Shown here piece after piece: positions 1 to 12,753 of a stretch of DNA of 64,000 bases. The stretch lies in assembly GCF_029227915.1 (NCBI RefSeq), contig NC_079882.1, positions 1,736,001 through 1,800,000 of the forward strand, in the 5' to 3' direction. The position numbers and the translations under genes are program-made. This stretch comes from Hydractinia symbiolongicarpus (lineage: Eukaryota > Cnidaria > Hydrozoa > Anthoathecata > Hydractiniidae). Within the stretch, counting starts at the first letter, position 1. Every line of letters starts with the position of its first letter. Under the pieces are notes generated by a model. The model ran no database searches and was not told the DNA's origin. It was given only the letters and a program-made list of their open reading frames with translations.

Positions 1-73
1 TTCAGCTCGCGATAACGGCTACGCTTGGTGCCACAGTAAAAAAGTGACTTTTTAATCTTAATTCTTAAATGAA

Positions 74-88
74 GCGCTACCACAGCGC
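74..88. other. Monomer hairpin GCGCT-N5-AGCGC (representative)
   Basis: A perfect 5 bp inverted repeat with a 5-base loop (accac) occurs in nearly every A and C monomer, just upstream of the landmark; this is the first copy. In class B the right arm reads 'aacgc', leaving four pairs. About 17 nt after the stem comes 'ctga'. A short GC stem with a downstream CTRR-like tetranucleotide is reminiscent of Helitron 3' ends, but at this length it could be chance. Function unknown. Confidence 0.5.
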
Positions 89-836
89 CCAGTGTAATCG
101 CTGAGTTTCGGCAATCATGTCAAATTAAGAAGAATGTTATTTCTTGGAGTCCACTTGTATCACTTAAAACATTTATAAAGTCACAGACGAAAATCAGTTC
201 AATTTAGCCCCACAGTCAATTGTTTCACTGTTAAAAGCGATGCAGCCGAGTAATATGAGAAACATATCCCTAAGTACATGTTGGTACGAATATGTGACGC
301 AACCGTTGTAACTGAGGCGGATTGATACAGTTAAAAAGTCAATGAAATGTAGTTTTTGAAACTGTCGCTATTTCTTCAGCGCGCGATAACGGCTAGGATT
401 GCTCCCACAGCAAAAAATGACTTAATAATCTAAATTTTTAAATGAAGCGTTACCACAACGCCCAGTGTAATCGCTGAGTTCCGGCAATCATGTCAAATTA
501 AGAAGAATGTTATTTCTTGGAGTCCACTTGTCTCACTTATAACATTTATAAAGTCACAGACCAAAATCAGTTCAATTTAGCCCCTAAGTCAATCGTTTCG
601 CTGTTAAAAGCGATACAACCGAGTAATATGAGAAAAATAACCCTAAGTACATGTTGGTACGAATATGTGACGCAACCGTTGTAACTGAAGCGGATTGATA
701 CCGTTTGAAAGTCAATGAAATGTAGTTTTTGAAACTATCGCTATTTCTTCAGCGCTCGATAACAGTTTGTATTGGTCCTACAGCAAAAAATGACTTATTT
801 ACCTAAACTTTTAAATGAAGCGCTACCACAGCGCCC

Positions 837-1200
837 AGTGTAATCGCTGAGTTCCGGCAATCACGTAAAACTATAAAGAATGTTATTTCTTGGAGTCCAC
901 TTGTCTCACTTATAACATTTATAAAGTCACAGACCAAAATCTAGCCCCACAGTCAATCGTTTCACTGTTAAAAGCGATACAACCGAGCAATATGAGAAAA
1001 ATATCGCTGATAACATGTTGGTGCGAATATGTGACGCAACAGTTGTAACTGAAGCGGGATGATACCGTTAGAAAGTCAATGAAATGTAGTTTTTGAAACT
1101 ATCGTTATTTCTTCAGCGCTCGATAACGGCTAGGATTGGTCCCACAGTAAAGAATGACTTATTTACCTAAACTTTTAAATGAAGCGCTACCACAGCGCCC
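837..1200 (+). repeat. C/B chimeric 364 bp monomer (first of two)
   Basis: The monomer starts as class C (preceded by 'tacctaaacttttaaatg', then 'cggcaatcacgtaaaact') and then reads as class B ('cttgtctcacttataac'). It lacks 9 bp where normal copies read 'aaaatcagttcaatttagccc', reading 'aaaatctagcccc' instead, which explains its 364 bp length. The same chimera and deletion recur at 6045-6408. The monomer at 4561-4924 has the same 9 bp deletion but a class B 5' part. Confidence 0.8.
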
Positions 1201-1574
1201 AGTGTAATCGCTGAGTTCCGGCAATCACGTCAAATGAAGAACAATGTTATTTCTTGTAGTCCAATTGTTTCATTTATCCCATTTATCAGGTCACAGTCCA
1301 AAGTTAGTTCAATAAAGTCCCACAGTCAATCGTTTCATTGTTAAAAGCGATGCAACCTAGTAATATCAGAAAAATGTCGCTAAATACATGTTGGTACGAA
1401 TACAGGACCCAACCGTTGTAACTCAAACGGACTGACAACGTTACAAAGTCAATGAAATGTAGTTTCTGAAACTGTCCCTATTTCTTCAGCTCGCGATAAC
1501 GGCTACGATTGGTGCCACAGTAAAAAAGTGACTTTTTAATCTTAATTCTTAAATGAAGCGCTACCACAGCGCCC

Positions 1575-1947
1575 AGTGTAATCGCTGAGTTTCGGCAATC
1601 ATGTCAAATTAAGAAGAATGTTATGTCTTGGAGTCCACTTGTATCACTTAAAACATTTATAAAGTCACAGACGAAAATCAGTTCAATTTAGCCCCACAGT
1701 CAATTGTTTCACTGTTAAAAGCGATGCAGCCGAGTAATATGAGAAACATATCCCTAAGTACATGTTGGTACGAATATGTGACGCAACTGTTGTAACTGAA
1801 GCGGATTGATACCGTTAGAAAGTCAATGAAATGTAGTTTTTGAAACTATCGCTATTTTTTCAGCGCTCGATAACGGTTAGGATTGGTCCCACAGTAAAGA
1901 ATGACTTTTTTACCTAAACTTTTAAATGAAGCACTACCACAGAGCCC
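1575..1947 (+). repeat. Representative class A monomer
   Basis: This 373 bp copy shows the class A signature: 'gagtttcggcaatcatg', then 'cttgtatcactta', and 'gtgacgcaac' followed by 'tgtaactgaagcgg'. Class A copies are usually preceded by 'cttaattcttaaatgaagc'. The hairpin-forming segment gcgct-accac-agcgc precedes the landmark in this class. Elsewhere a subclass has a one-base-shorter 'gagtccattgtatcac' (for example at 22.0, 29.1 and 39.9 kb), which marks later HORs. The boundary used is the landmark, chosen only for convenience. Confidence 0.9.
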
Positions 1948-2694
1948 AGTGTAATCGCTGAGTTCCGGCAATCACGTCAAATGAAGAACAATGTTATTTC
2001 TTGTAGTCCAATTGTTTCATTTATCCCATTTATCAGGTCACAGTCCAAAGTTAGTTCAATAAAGTCCCACAGTCAATCGTTTCATTGTTAAAAGCGATGC
2101 AACCTAGTAATATCAGAAAAATGTCGCTAAATACATGTTGGTACGAATACAGGACCCAACCGTTGTAACTCAAACGGACTGACAACGTTACAAAGTCAAT
2201 GAAATGTAGTTTCTGAAACTGTCCCTATTTCTTCAGCTCGCGATAACGGCTACGATTGGTGCCACAGTAAAAAAGTGACTTTTTAATCTTAATTCTTAAA
2301 TGAAGCGCTACCACAGCGCCCAGTGTAATCGCTGAGTTTCGGCAATCATGTCAAATTAAGAAGAATGTTATTTCTTGGAGTCCACTTGTATCACTTAAAA
2401 CATTTATAAAGTCACAGACGAAAATCAGTTCAATTTAGCCCCACAGTCAATTGTTTCACTGTTAAAAGCGATGCAGCCGAGTAATATGAGAAACATATCC
2501 CTAAGTACATGTTGGTACGAATATGTGACGCAACCGTTGTAACTGAGGCGGATTGATACAGTTAAAAAGTCAATGAAATGTAGTTTTTGAAACTGTCGCT
2601 ATTTCTTCAGCGCGCGATAACGGCTAGGATTGCTCCCACAGCAAAAAATGACTTAATAATCTAAATTTTTAAATGAAGCGTTACCACAACGCCC

Positions 2695-3067
2695 AGTGTA
2701 ATCGCTGAGTTCCGGCAATCATGTCAAATTAAGAAGAATGTTATTTCTTGGAGTCCACTTGTCTCACTTATAACATTTATAAAGTCACAGACCAAAATCA
2801 GTTCAATTTAGCCCCTAAGTCAATCGTTTCGCTGTTAAAAGCGATACAACCGAGTAATATGAGAAAAATAACCCTAAGTACATGTTGGTACGAATATGTG
2901 ACGCAACTGTTGTAACTGAAGCGGATTGATACCGTTAGAAAGTCAATGAAATGTAGTTTTTGAAACTATCGCTATTTTTTCAGCGCTCGATAACGGTTAG
3001 GATTGGTCCCACAGTAAAGAATGACTTATTTACCTAAACTTTTAAATGAAGCACTACCACAGAGCCC
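2695..3067 (+). repeat. Representative class B monomer
   Basis: This 373 bp copy carries 'gagttccggcaatcatgtc', 'cttgtctcacttataac', and is preceded by 'ctaaatttttaaatgaagc' and 'accacaacgccc' rather than 'accacagcgccc'. The g-to-a change in 'aacgc' breaks one pair of the GCGCT/AGCGC hairpin seen in classes A and C. B copies often precede a C copy. Their 3' half (gaagcggattgatacc) is close to that of class A, so A and B are more alike there than either is to C. Confidence 0.88.
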
Positions 3068-4560
3068 AGTGTAATCGCTGAGTTCCGGCAATCACGTCAA
3101 ATGAAGAACAATGTTATTTCTTGTAGTCCAATTGTTTCATTTATCCCATTTATCAGGTCACAGTCCAAAGTTAGTTCAATAAAGTCCCACAGTCAATCGT
3201 TTCATTGTTAAAAGCGATGCAACCTAGTAATATCAGAAAAATGTCGCTAAATACATGTTGGTACGAATACAGGACCCAACCGTTGTAACTCAAACGGACT
3301 GACAACGTTACAAAGTCAATGAAATGTAGTTTCTGAAACTGTCCCTATTTCTTCAGCTCGCGATAACGGCTACGATTGGTGCCACAGTAAAAAAGTGACT
3401 TTTTAATCTTAATTCTTAAATGAAGCGCTACCACAGCGCCCAGTGTAATCGCTGAGTTTCGGCAATCATGTCAAATTAAGAAGAATGTTATTTCTTGGAG
3501 TCCACTTGTATCACTTAAAACATTTATAAAGTCACAGACGAAAATCAGTTCAATTTAGCCCCACAGTCAATTGTTTCACTGTTAAAAGCGATGCAGCCGA
3601 GTAATATGAGAAACATATCCCTAAGTACATGTTGGTACGAATATGTGACGCAACCGTTGTAACTGAGGCGGATTGATACAGTTAAAAAGTCAATGAAATG
3701 TAGTTTTTGAAACTGTCGCTATTTCTTCAGCGCGCGATAACGGCTAGGATTGCTCCCACAGCAAAAAATGACTTAATAATCTAAATTTTTAAATGAAGCG
3801 TTACCACAACGCCCAGTGTAATCGCTGAGTTCCGGCAATCATGTCAAATTAAGAAGAATGTTATTTCTTGGAGTCCACTTGTCTCACTTATAACATTTAT
3901 AAAGTCACAGACCAAAATCAGTTCAATTTAGCCCCTAAGTCAATCGTTTCGCTGTTAAAAGCGATACAACCGAGTAATATGAGAAAAATAACCCTAAGTA
4001 CATGTTGGTACGAATATGTGACGCAACCGTTGTAACTGAAGCGGATTGATACCGTTTGAAAGTCAATGAAATGTAGTTTTTGAAACTATCGCTATTTCTT
4101 CAGCGCTCGATAACAGTTTGTATTGGTCCTACAGCAAAAAATGACTTATTTACCTAAACTTTTAAATGAAGCGCTACCACAGCGCCCAGTGTAATCGCTG
4201 AGTTCCGGCAATCACGTAAAACTATAAAGAATGTTATTTCTTGGAGTCCACTTGTCTCACTTATAACATTTATCAGGTCACAGTCCAAAGTTAGTTCAAT
4301 TAAGTCCCACAGTCAATCGTTTCATTGTTAAAAGCGATGCAACCTAGTAATATCAGAAAAATGTCGCTAAATACATGTTGGTACGAATATATGACGCAAC
4401 CGTTGTAACTGAAGCGGATTGATACCGTTAGAAACTCAATGAAATGTAGTTTTTGAGACTGTCACTATTTCTTCAGCGCGCGATAACGGCTAGGATTGCT
4501 CCAACAGTAAAAAATGACTTATTAATCTAAATTTTTAAATGAAGCGCTACCACAACGCCC

Positions 4561-4924
4561 AGTGTAATCGCTGAGTTCCGGCAATCATGTCAAGTAAAGA
4601 AGAATGTTATTTCTTGGAGTCCACTTGTCTCACTTATAACATTTATAAAGTCACAGACCAAAATCTAGCCCCACAGTCAATCGTTTCACTGTTAAAAGCG
4701 ATACAACCGAGCAATATGAGAAAAATATCGCTGATAACATGTTGGTGCGAATATGTGACGCAACAGTTGTAACTGAAGCGGGATGATACCGTTAGAAAGT
4801 CAATGAAATGTAGTTTTTGAAACTATCGTTATTTCTTCAGCGCTCGATAACGGCTAGGATTGGTCCCACAGTAAAGAATGACTTATTTACCTAAACTTTT
4901 AAATGAAGCGCTACCACAGCGCCC
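4561..4924 (+). repeat. 364 bp class B monomer with 9 bp deletion
   Basis: Has the 'aaaatctagcccc' deletion seen at 837 and 6045 but begins as class B. Here 'gtcaaattaag' reads 'gtcaagtaaag', which removes the stop codon that normally interrupts a chance 62-codon frame; see the rejected list. Combining this 3' part with a B 5' part indicates exchange within a monomer. Confidence 0.75.
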
Positions 4925-6044
4925 AGTGTAATCGCTGAGTTCCGGCAATCACGTCAAATGAAGAACAATGTTATTTCTTGTAGTCCAATTGTTTCATTTA
5001 TCCCATTTATCAGGTCACAGTCCAAAGTTAGTTCAATAAAGTCCCACAGTCAATCGTTTCATTGTTAAAAGCGATGCAACCTAGTAATATCAGAAAAATG
5101 TCGCTAAATACATGTTGGTACGAATACAGGACCCAACCGTTGTAACTCAAACGGACTGACAACGTTACAAAGTCAATGAAATGTAGTTTCTGAAACTGTC
5201 CCTATTTCTTCAGCTCGCGATAACGGCTACGATTGGTGCCACAGTAAAAAAGTGACTTTTTAATCTTAATTCTTAAATGAAGCGCTACCACAGCGCCCAG
5301 TGTAATCGCTGAGTTTCGGCAATCATGTCAAATTAAGAAGAATGTTATTTCTTGGAGTCCACTTGTATCACTTAAAACATTTATAAAGTCACAGACGAAA
5401 ATCAGTTCAATTTAGCCCCACAGTCAATTGTTTCACTGTTAAAAGCGATGCAGCCGAGTAATATGAGAAACATATCCCTAAGTACATGTTGGTACGAATA
5501 TGTGACGCAACCGTTGTAACTGAGGCGGATTGATACAGTTAAAAAGTCAATGAAATGTAGTTTTTGAAACTGTCGCTATTTCTTCAGCGCGCGATAACGG
5601 CTAGGATTGCTCCCACAGCAAAAAATGACTTAATAATCTAAATTTTTAAATGAAGCGTTACCACAACGCCCAGTGTAATCGCTGAGTTCCGGCAATCATG
5701 TCAAATTAAGAAGAATGTTATTTCTTGGAGTCCACTTGTCTCACTTATAACATTTATAAAGTCACAGACCAAAATCAGTTCAATTTAGCCCCTAAGTCAA
5801 TCGTTTCGCTGTTAAAAGCGATACAACCGAGTAATATGAGAAAAATAACCCTAAGTACATGTTGGTACGAATATGTGACGCAACCGTTGTAACTGAAGCG
5901 GATTGATACCGTTTGAAAGTCAATGAAATGTAGTTTTTGAAACTATCGCTATTTCTTCAGCGCTCGATAACAGTTTGTATTGGTCCTACAGCAAAAAATG
6001 ACTTATTTACCTAAACTTTTAAATGAAGCGCTACCACAGCGCCC

Positions 6045-6408
6045 AGTGTAATCGCTGAGTTCCGGCAATCACGTAAAACTATAAAGAATGTTATTTCTTG
6101 GAGTCCACTTGTCTCACTTATAACATTTATAAAGTCACAGACCAAAATCTAGCCCCACAGTCAATCGTTTCACTGTTAAAAGCGATACAACCGAGCAATA
6201 TGAGAAAAATATCGCTGATAACATGTTGGTGCGAATATGTGACGCAACAGTTGTAACTGAAGCGGGATGATACCGTTAGAAAGTCAATGAAATGTAGTTT
6301 CTGAAACTGTCGCTATTTCTTCAGCGCAAGATAATGGTTAGGATTGGTCCCACAGTAAAAAATAACTTATTTACCTAAACTTTTAAATGAAGCGCTACCA
6401 CAGCGCCC
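6045..6408 (+). repeat. C/B chimeric 364 bp monomer (second copy)
   Basis: Same class C start ('cggcaatcacgtaaaact'), class B middle and 9 bp deletion as the copy at 837-1200, 5208 bp earlier. It is followed by a class C copy with its own variants ('cagcgcaagataatgg'), which closes the homogenised block at the left of the window. Confidence 0.78.
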
Positions 6409-9400
6409 AGTGTAATCGCTGAGTTCCGACAATCACGTCAAATGAAGAACAATGTTATTTCTTGGAGTCCAATTGTTTCATTTATCCCATTTATCAGGTC
6501 ACAGTTCAAAGTTAGTTCAATAAAGTCCCACAGTCAATCGTTTCATTTTTAAAAGCGATGCAACCTAGTAATATCAGAAAAATGTCGCTAAATACATGTT
6601 GGTACGAATACAGCACCCAACCGTTGTAGCTCAAACGGACTGACAACGTTACAAAGTCAATGAAATGTAGTTTCTGAAACTGTCGCTATTTCTTCAGCTC
6701 GCGATAACGGCTAGGATTGCTCCCACAGCAAAAAATGACTTAATAATCTAAATTTTTAAATGAAGCGTTACGACAACGCCCAGTGTAATCGCTGAGTTCC
6801 GGTAATCATGTCAAATTAAGAAGAATGTTATTTCTTGGAGTCCACTTGTCTCACTTATAACATTTATAAAGTCACAGACCAAAATCAGTTCAATTTAGCC
6901 CCTCAGTCAATCGTTTCGCTGTTAAATGCGATACAACCGAGTAATATGAGAAAAATAACCCTAAGTACATGTTGGTACGAATATGTGACGCAACCGTTGT
7001 AACTGAAGCGGATTGATACCGTTTGAAAGTCAATGAAATGTAGTTTTTGAAACTATCGCTATTTCTTCAGCGCTCGATAACAGTTTGTATTGGTCCTACA
7101 GCAAAAAATGACTTATTTACCTAAACTTTTAAATGAAGCGCTACCACAGCGCCCAGTGTAATCGCTGAGTTCCGGCAATCACGTCAAACTAAGAAGAATG
7201 TTATTTCTTGGAGTCCAATTGTCTCATTTATCACATTTATCAGGTCACAGTCCAAAATCAGTTCAATTTAGCCCCGCGGTCAATCGTTTCATTGTTAAAA
7301 GCGATGCAACCTAGTAATATCAGAAAAATGTCGCTAAATACATGTTGGTACGAATACATTACCCAACCGTTGTAACTCAAACGGACTGACAACGTTCAAA
7401 AGTCAATAAAATGTAGTTTCTGAAACTGTCGCTATTTCTTCAGCTCGCGATAACGGCTAGGATTGGTTCCACAGTAAAAAATGACTTTTTAATCTTAATT
7501 CTTAAATGAAGCGCTACCACAGCGCACAGTGTAATCGCTGAGTTTCGGCAATCATGTCAAATTAAAAAGAATGTTATTTCTTGGAGTCTACTTGTATCAC
7601 TTATAACATTTATAAAGTCACAGACCAAAATCAGTTCAATTTAGTCCCACTGTCAATCGTTTCACTGTTAAAAGCGATGCAACCGAGTAATATAAGAAAA
7701 ATATTGCTGATAACATGTTGGTACGAATATGTGACGCAACTGTTGTAACTGAAGCGGATTGATACCGTTAAAAAGTAAATAAAATGTAGTTTTTGAAACT
7801 GTCGCTATTTCTTCAGCGCGCGATAAGGGCTAGGATTGCACCCACAGTAAAAAATGACTAATTAATCTAAATTTTTAAATGAAGCGCTACCACAACGCCC
7901 AGTGTAATCGCTGAGTTCCGGCAATCATGTCAAATTAAAAAGAATGTTATTTCTGGAAGTCCACTTGTCTCACTTATAACATTTATGAAGTCACAGACCA
8001 AAATCAGTTCAATTTAGCCCCACATTTAATCGTTTCACTTTTAAAAGCGATACAACCGAGTAATATGAGAAAAATATCCCTAAGTACATGTTGGTACGAA
8101 TATGTGACGCAACCGTTGTAACTGAAGCGGATTGATACCGTTAAAAAGTCAATGAAATGTAGTTTTTGAAACTGTCGCTATTTCTTCAGCGCGCGATAAG
8201 GGCTAGGATTGCACCCACAGTAAAAAATGACTTATTAATCTAAATTTTTAAATGAAGCGCTACCACAACGCCCAGTGTAATCGCTGAGTTCCGGCAATCA
8301 TGTCAAATTAAGAAGAATGTTATTTCTTGGAGTCCACTTGTCTCACTTATAACATTTATAAAGTCACAGACCAAAATCAGTTCAATTTAGCCCCACAGTC
8401 AATCGTTTCACTTTTAAAAGCGATACATTCGAGTATTATGAGAAAAATACCCCTAAGTACATGTTGGTACGAATATGTGACGCAACCGTTGTAGCTGAAG
8501 CGGATTGATACCGTTAGAAAGTCAATGAGATGTAGTTTTTGAAACTATCTTTATTTCTTCAGCGCTCGATAACGGTTAGGATTGGTCCCACAGTAAAGAA
8601 TGACTTATTTACCTAAACTTTTATGTGAAGCGCTACCACAGCGCCCAGTGTAATCGCTGAGTTCCGGCAATCACGTCAAACTAAGAAGAATGGTATTTCT
8701 TGGCGTCCAATTGTCTCATTTATCACATTTATCAGGTCACAGTCCAAAGTTAGTTTAATTGCGTCCCACAGTCAATCGTTTCATTGTTAAAAGCGATGCA
8801 ACCTAGCAATATCAGAAAAATGTCGCTAAATGCATGTTGGTACGAATACATGACCCAACCGTTGTAACTCAAACGGACTGACAACGTTAGAAAGTCAATG
8901 AAATGTAGTTTCTGGAACTGTCGCTATTTCTTCAGTGCGCGATAACGGCTAGGATTGGTCCCACAGTAAAAAAATGACTTTTTAATGTTAATTCTTAAAT
9001 GAAGCGCTACCACAGCGCCCAGTGCAATCGCTGAGTTTCGGCAATCATGTCAAAGTAAAAAGAATGTTATTTCTTGGAGTCCACTTGTCTCACTTATAAC
9101 ATTTATAAAGTAACAGACCAAAATCAGTTCAATTTAGCCCCTCAGTCAATCGTTTCGCTGTTAAAAGCGATACAACCGAGTAATATGAGAAAAATAACCC
9201 TAAGTACATGTTGGTACGAATATGTGACGCAACCGTTGTAACTGAAGCGGATTGATACCGTTTGAAAGTCAATGAAATGTAGTTTTTGAAACTATCGCTA
9301 TTTCTTCAGCGCTCGATAACAGTTTGTATTGGTCCTACAGCAAAAAATGACTTATTTACCTAAACGTTTAAATGAAGCGCTACCACAGCGCCCAGTGTAA

Positions 9401-11250
9401 TCGCTGAGTTCCGGCAATCACGTCAAACTAAGAAGAATGTTATTTCTTGGAGTCCAATTGTCTCATTTATCACATTTATCAGGTCACAGTCCAAAATCAG
9501 TTCAATTTAGCCCCGCAGTCAATCGTTTCATTGTTAAAAGCGATGCAACCTAGTACTATCAGAAAAATGTCGCTAAATACATGTTGGTACGAATACATTA
9601 CCCAACCGTTGTAACTCAAACGGACTGACAACGTTAAAAAGTCAATGAAATGTAGTTTCTGAAACTGTCGCTGTTTCTTCAGCTCGCGATAACGGCTAGG
9701 ATTGGTCCCACAGTAAAAAATGACTTTTTAATCTTAATTCTTAAATGAAGCGCTACCCCAGCGCACAGTGTAATCGCTGAGTTTCGGCAATCATGTCAAA
9801 TTAAAAAGAATGTTATTTCTTGGAGTCTACTTGTATCACTTATAACATTTATAAAGTCACAGACCAAAATCAGTTCAATTTAGTCCCACTGTCAATCGTT
9901 TCACTGTTAAAAGCGATGCAACCGAGTAATATGAGAAAAATATCGCTGATAACATGTTGGTACGAATATGTGACGCAACTGTTGTAACTGAAGCGGATTG
10001 ATACCGTTAAAAAGTTAATGAAATGTAGTTTTTGAAACTGTCGCTATTTCTTCAGCGCGCGATAAAGGCTAGGATTGCACCCACAGTAAAAAATGACTTT
10101 CTTAATCTAAATTTTTAAATGAAGCGCTACCACAACGCCCAGTGTAATCGCTGAGTTCCGGCAATCATGTCAAATTAAGAAGAATGTTATTTCTTGAAGT
10201 CCACTTGTCTCACTTATAACATTTATGAAGTCACAGACCAAAATCAGTTCAATTTAGCCCCACAGTCAATCGTTTCACTTTTAAAAGCGATACAACCGAG
10301 TAATATGAGAAAAATATCCCTAAGTACATGTTGGTACGAATATGTGACGCAACCGTTGTAACTGAAGCGGATTGATACCGTTAGAAAGTCAATGAGATGT
10401 AGTTTTTGAAACTATCGCTATTTCTTCAGCGCTCGATAACGGTTAGGATTGGTCCCAAAGTAAAGAATGACTTATTTACCTAAACTTTTATATGAAGCGC
10501 TACCACAGCGCCCAGTGTAATCGCTGAGTTCCGGCAATCACGTCAAACTAAGAAGAATGTTATTTCTTGGCGTCCAATTGTCTCATTTATCACATTTATC
10601 AGGTCACAGTCCAAAGTTAGTTCAATTACGTCCCACAGTCAATCGTTTCATTGTTAAAAGCGATGCAACCTAGTAATATCAGAAAGCTGTCGCTAAATAC
10701 ATGTTGGTACGAATACATTACCCAACCGTTGTAACTCAAACGGACTGACAACGTTAGAAAGTCAATGAAATGTAGTTTCTGAAACTGTCGCTATTTCTTC
10801 AGCTCGCGATAACGGCTAGGATTGGTCCCACAGTAAAAAAATGACTTTTTAATCTTAATTCTTAAATGAAGCGCTACCACAGCGCACAGTGTAATCGCTG
10901 AGTTTCGGCAATCATGTCAAATTAAAAAGAATGTTATTTCTTGGAGTCTACTTGTATCACTTATAACATTTATAAAGTCACAGACCAAAATCAGTTCAAT
11001 TTAGTCCCACTGTCAATCGTTTCACTGTTAAAAGCGATGCAACCGAGTAATATGAGAAAAATATCGCTGATAACATGTTGGTACGAATATGTGACGCAAC
11101 TGTTGTAACTGAAGCGGATTGATACCGTTAAAAAGTCAATGAAATGTAGTTTTTGAAACTGTCGCTATTTCTTCAGCGCGCGATAAGGGCTAGGATTGCA
11201 CCCACAGTAAAAAATGACTTATTAATCTAAATTTTTAAATGAAGCGCTAA
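6300..11250 (+). repeat. Hexamer HOR, 2239 bp offset
   Basis: Paired markers lie 2239 bp apart: 'gccccgcggtc' at 7271 and 'gccccgcagtc' at 9510; 'acagtttgtattggtcctac' near 7080 and 9320; 'ggagtctacttgtatc' at about 7586 and 9825. The offset equals six monomers. The variant 'gataagggctaggattgcaccc' (or 'gataaaggc') at about 7824, 8197, 10063 and 11184 is confined to this part of the window. Two adjacent class B copies occur at 7901 and 8274, breaking the simple A-B-C order. No gene is seen. Confidence 0.78.
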
Positions 11251-12400
11251 CACAACGCCCAGTGTAATCGCTGAGTTCCGGCAATCACGTCAAACTAAGA
11301 AGAATGTTATTTCTTGGAGTCCAATTGTCTCATTTATCACATTTATTAGGTCATAGACCAAAATCAGTTCAATTTAGCCCCACAGTCAATCGTTTGACTG
11401 TTAAAAGCGATACAATCGAGTGATACGAGAAAAATATCCCTAAGTACATGTTGGTACGAATATGTGACGCAACCGTTGTAGCTGAAGCGGATTGATACCG
11501 TTAGAAAGTCAATGAGATGTAGTTTTGGAAACTATCGCTATTTCTTCAGCGCTCGATAACGGTTAGGATTGGTCCCACAGTAAAGAATGACTTATTTACC
11601 TAAACTTTTATATGAAGCGCTACCACAGCGCCCAGTGTAATCGCTGAGTTCCGGCAATCACGTCAAACTAAGAAGAATGTTATTTCTTGGAGTCCAATTG
11701 TCTCATTTATCACATCTATCAGGTCACAGTCCAAAGTTAGTTCAACTACATCCCACAGTCAATCGTTTCATTGTTAAAAGCGATGCAACCTAGTAATATC
11801 AGAAAAATGTCGCTAAAAACATGTTGGTACGAATACATTACCCAACCGTTGTAACTCAAACGGACTGACAACGTTAGAAAGTCAATGAAATGTAGTTTCT
11901 GAAACTGTCGCTATTTCTTCAGCTCGCGATAACGGCTAGGATTGGTCCCACAGTAAAAAAATGACTTTTTAATCTTAATTCTTAAATGAAGCGCTACCAC
12001 AGCGCACAGTGTAATCGCTGAGTTTCGGCAATCATGTCAAATTAAAAAGAATGTTATTTCTTGGAGTCTACTTGTATCACTTATAACATTTATAAAGTCA
12101 CAGACCAAAATCAGTTCAATTTAGTCCCACTGTCAATCGTTTCACTGTTAAAAGCGATGCAACCGAGTAATATGAGAAAAATATCGCTGATAACATGTTG
12201 GTACGAATATGTGACGCAACTGTTGTAACTGAAGCGGATTGATACCGTTAAAAAGTCAATGAAATGTAGTTTTTGAAGCTGTCGCTATTTCTTTAGCGCG
12301 CGATAACGGCTAGCATTGCTCCCACAGTAAAAAATGACTTATTAATCTCAATTTTTAAATGACGCGCTACCACAACGCCCAGTGTAATTGCTGAGTTGCG
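9768..12400 (+). repeat. Trimer HOR, 1120 bp period
   Basis: The class A variant 'ggagtctacttgtatc' recurs at about 9825, 10946 and 12066, spacings of 1121 and 1120 bp, which is three monomers. The units read A-B-C, but the monomer at 11260 starts as B, turns into C ('cacgtcaaactaag', 'catttatcacatttatt'), then returns to B-like sequence, so it holds a short conversion tract. The block overlaps the right copy of the hexamer HOR, showing nested scales of repetition. Confidence 0.78.
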
Positions 12401-12753
12401 GCAATCACGTCAACTTAAGAAGAATGTTATATCTTGGAGTCCACTTGTCTCACTTATAACATTTATAAAGTTACAGACCAAAATCAGTTCAATTTAGCCC
12501 CACAGTCAATCGTTTGACTGTTAAAAGCGATACAATCGAGTGATACGAGAAAAATATCCCTAAGTACATGTTGGTACGAATATGTGACGCAACCGTTGTA
12601 GCTGAAGCGGATTGATACCGTTAGAAAGTCAATGAGATTTAGTTTTTGAAACTATCGCTATTTCTTCAGCGCTCGATAACGGTTAGGATTGATCCCACAG
12701 TAAAGAATGACTTATTTACCTAAACTTTTATGTGAAGCGCTACCACAGCGCCC

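Larger units (their letters stand above)
1..6300 (+). repeat. Recently homogenised HOR block, A-B-C with private variants
   Basis: The variant pair 'aactgtcccta' (usual 'gtcgcta') followed by 'ttcagctcgcgataacggctacg' recurs with the second element starting at 1, 1485, 2232, 3352 and 5209, i.e. offsets of 1484, 747, 1120 and 1857 bp, all near multiples of 373. The downstream several hundred bases are almost identical between copies. Monomer order by landmark: A 91, B 464, C/B hybrid 837, C 1201, A 1575, C 1948, A 2322, B 2695, C 3068, A 3442, B 3815, hybrid 4188, B 4561, C 4925, A 5299, B 5672, hybrid 6045. Class C copies share 'aagaacaatg', 'cttgtagtccaattg' and 'ttatcccattt'. Very low divergence suggests recent expansion. 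No gene is seen. Confidence 0.85.

Noticed and set aside
4587-4772. A ~62-codon open frame starting ATG-TCA in a class B monomer, with similar frames at 33525-33719 and 58526-58720.
   Set aside because: The same frame runs through most A and B monomers but normally has TAA as its fourth codon (atgtcaaattaa). A base change removes that stop in a few copies only, and class C has further stops. One copy at about 42107 is frameshifted. There is no sign of selection on codons or of a promoter; it is a chance frame in repeat DNA.
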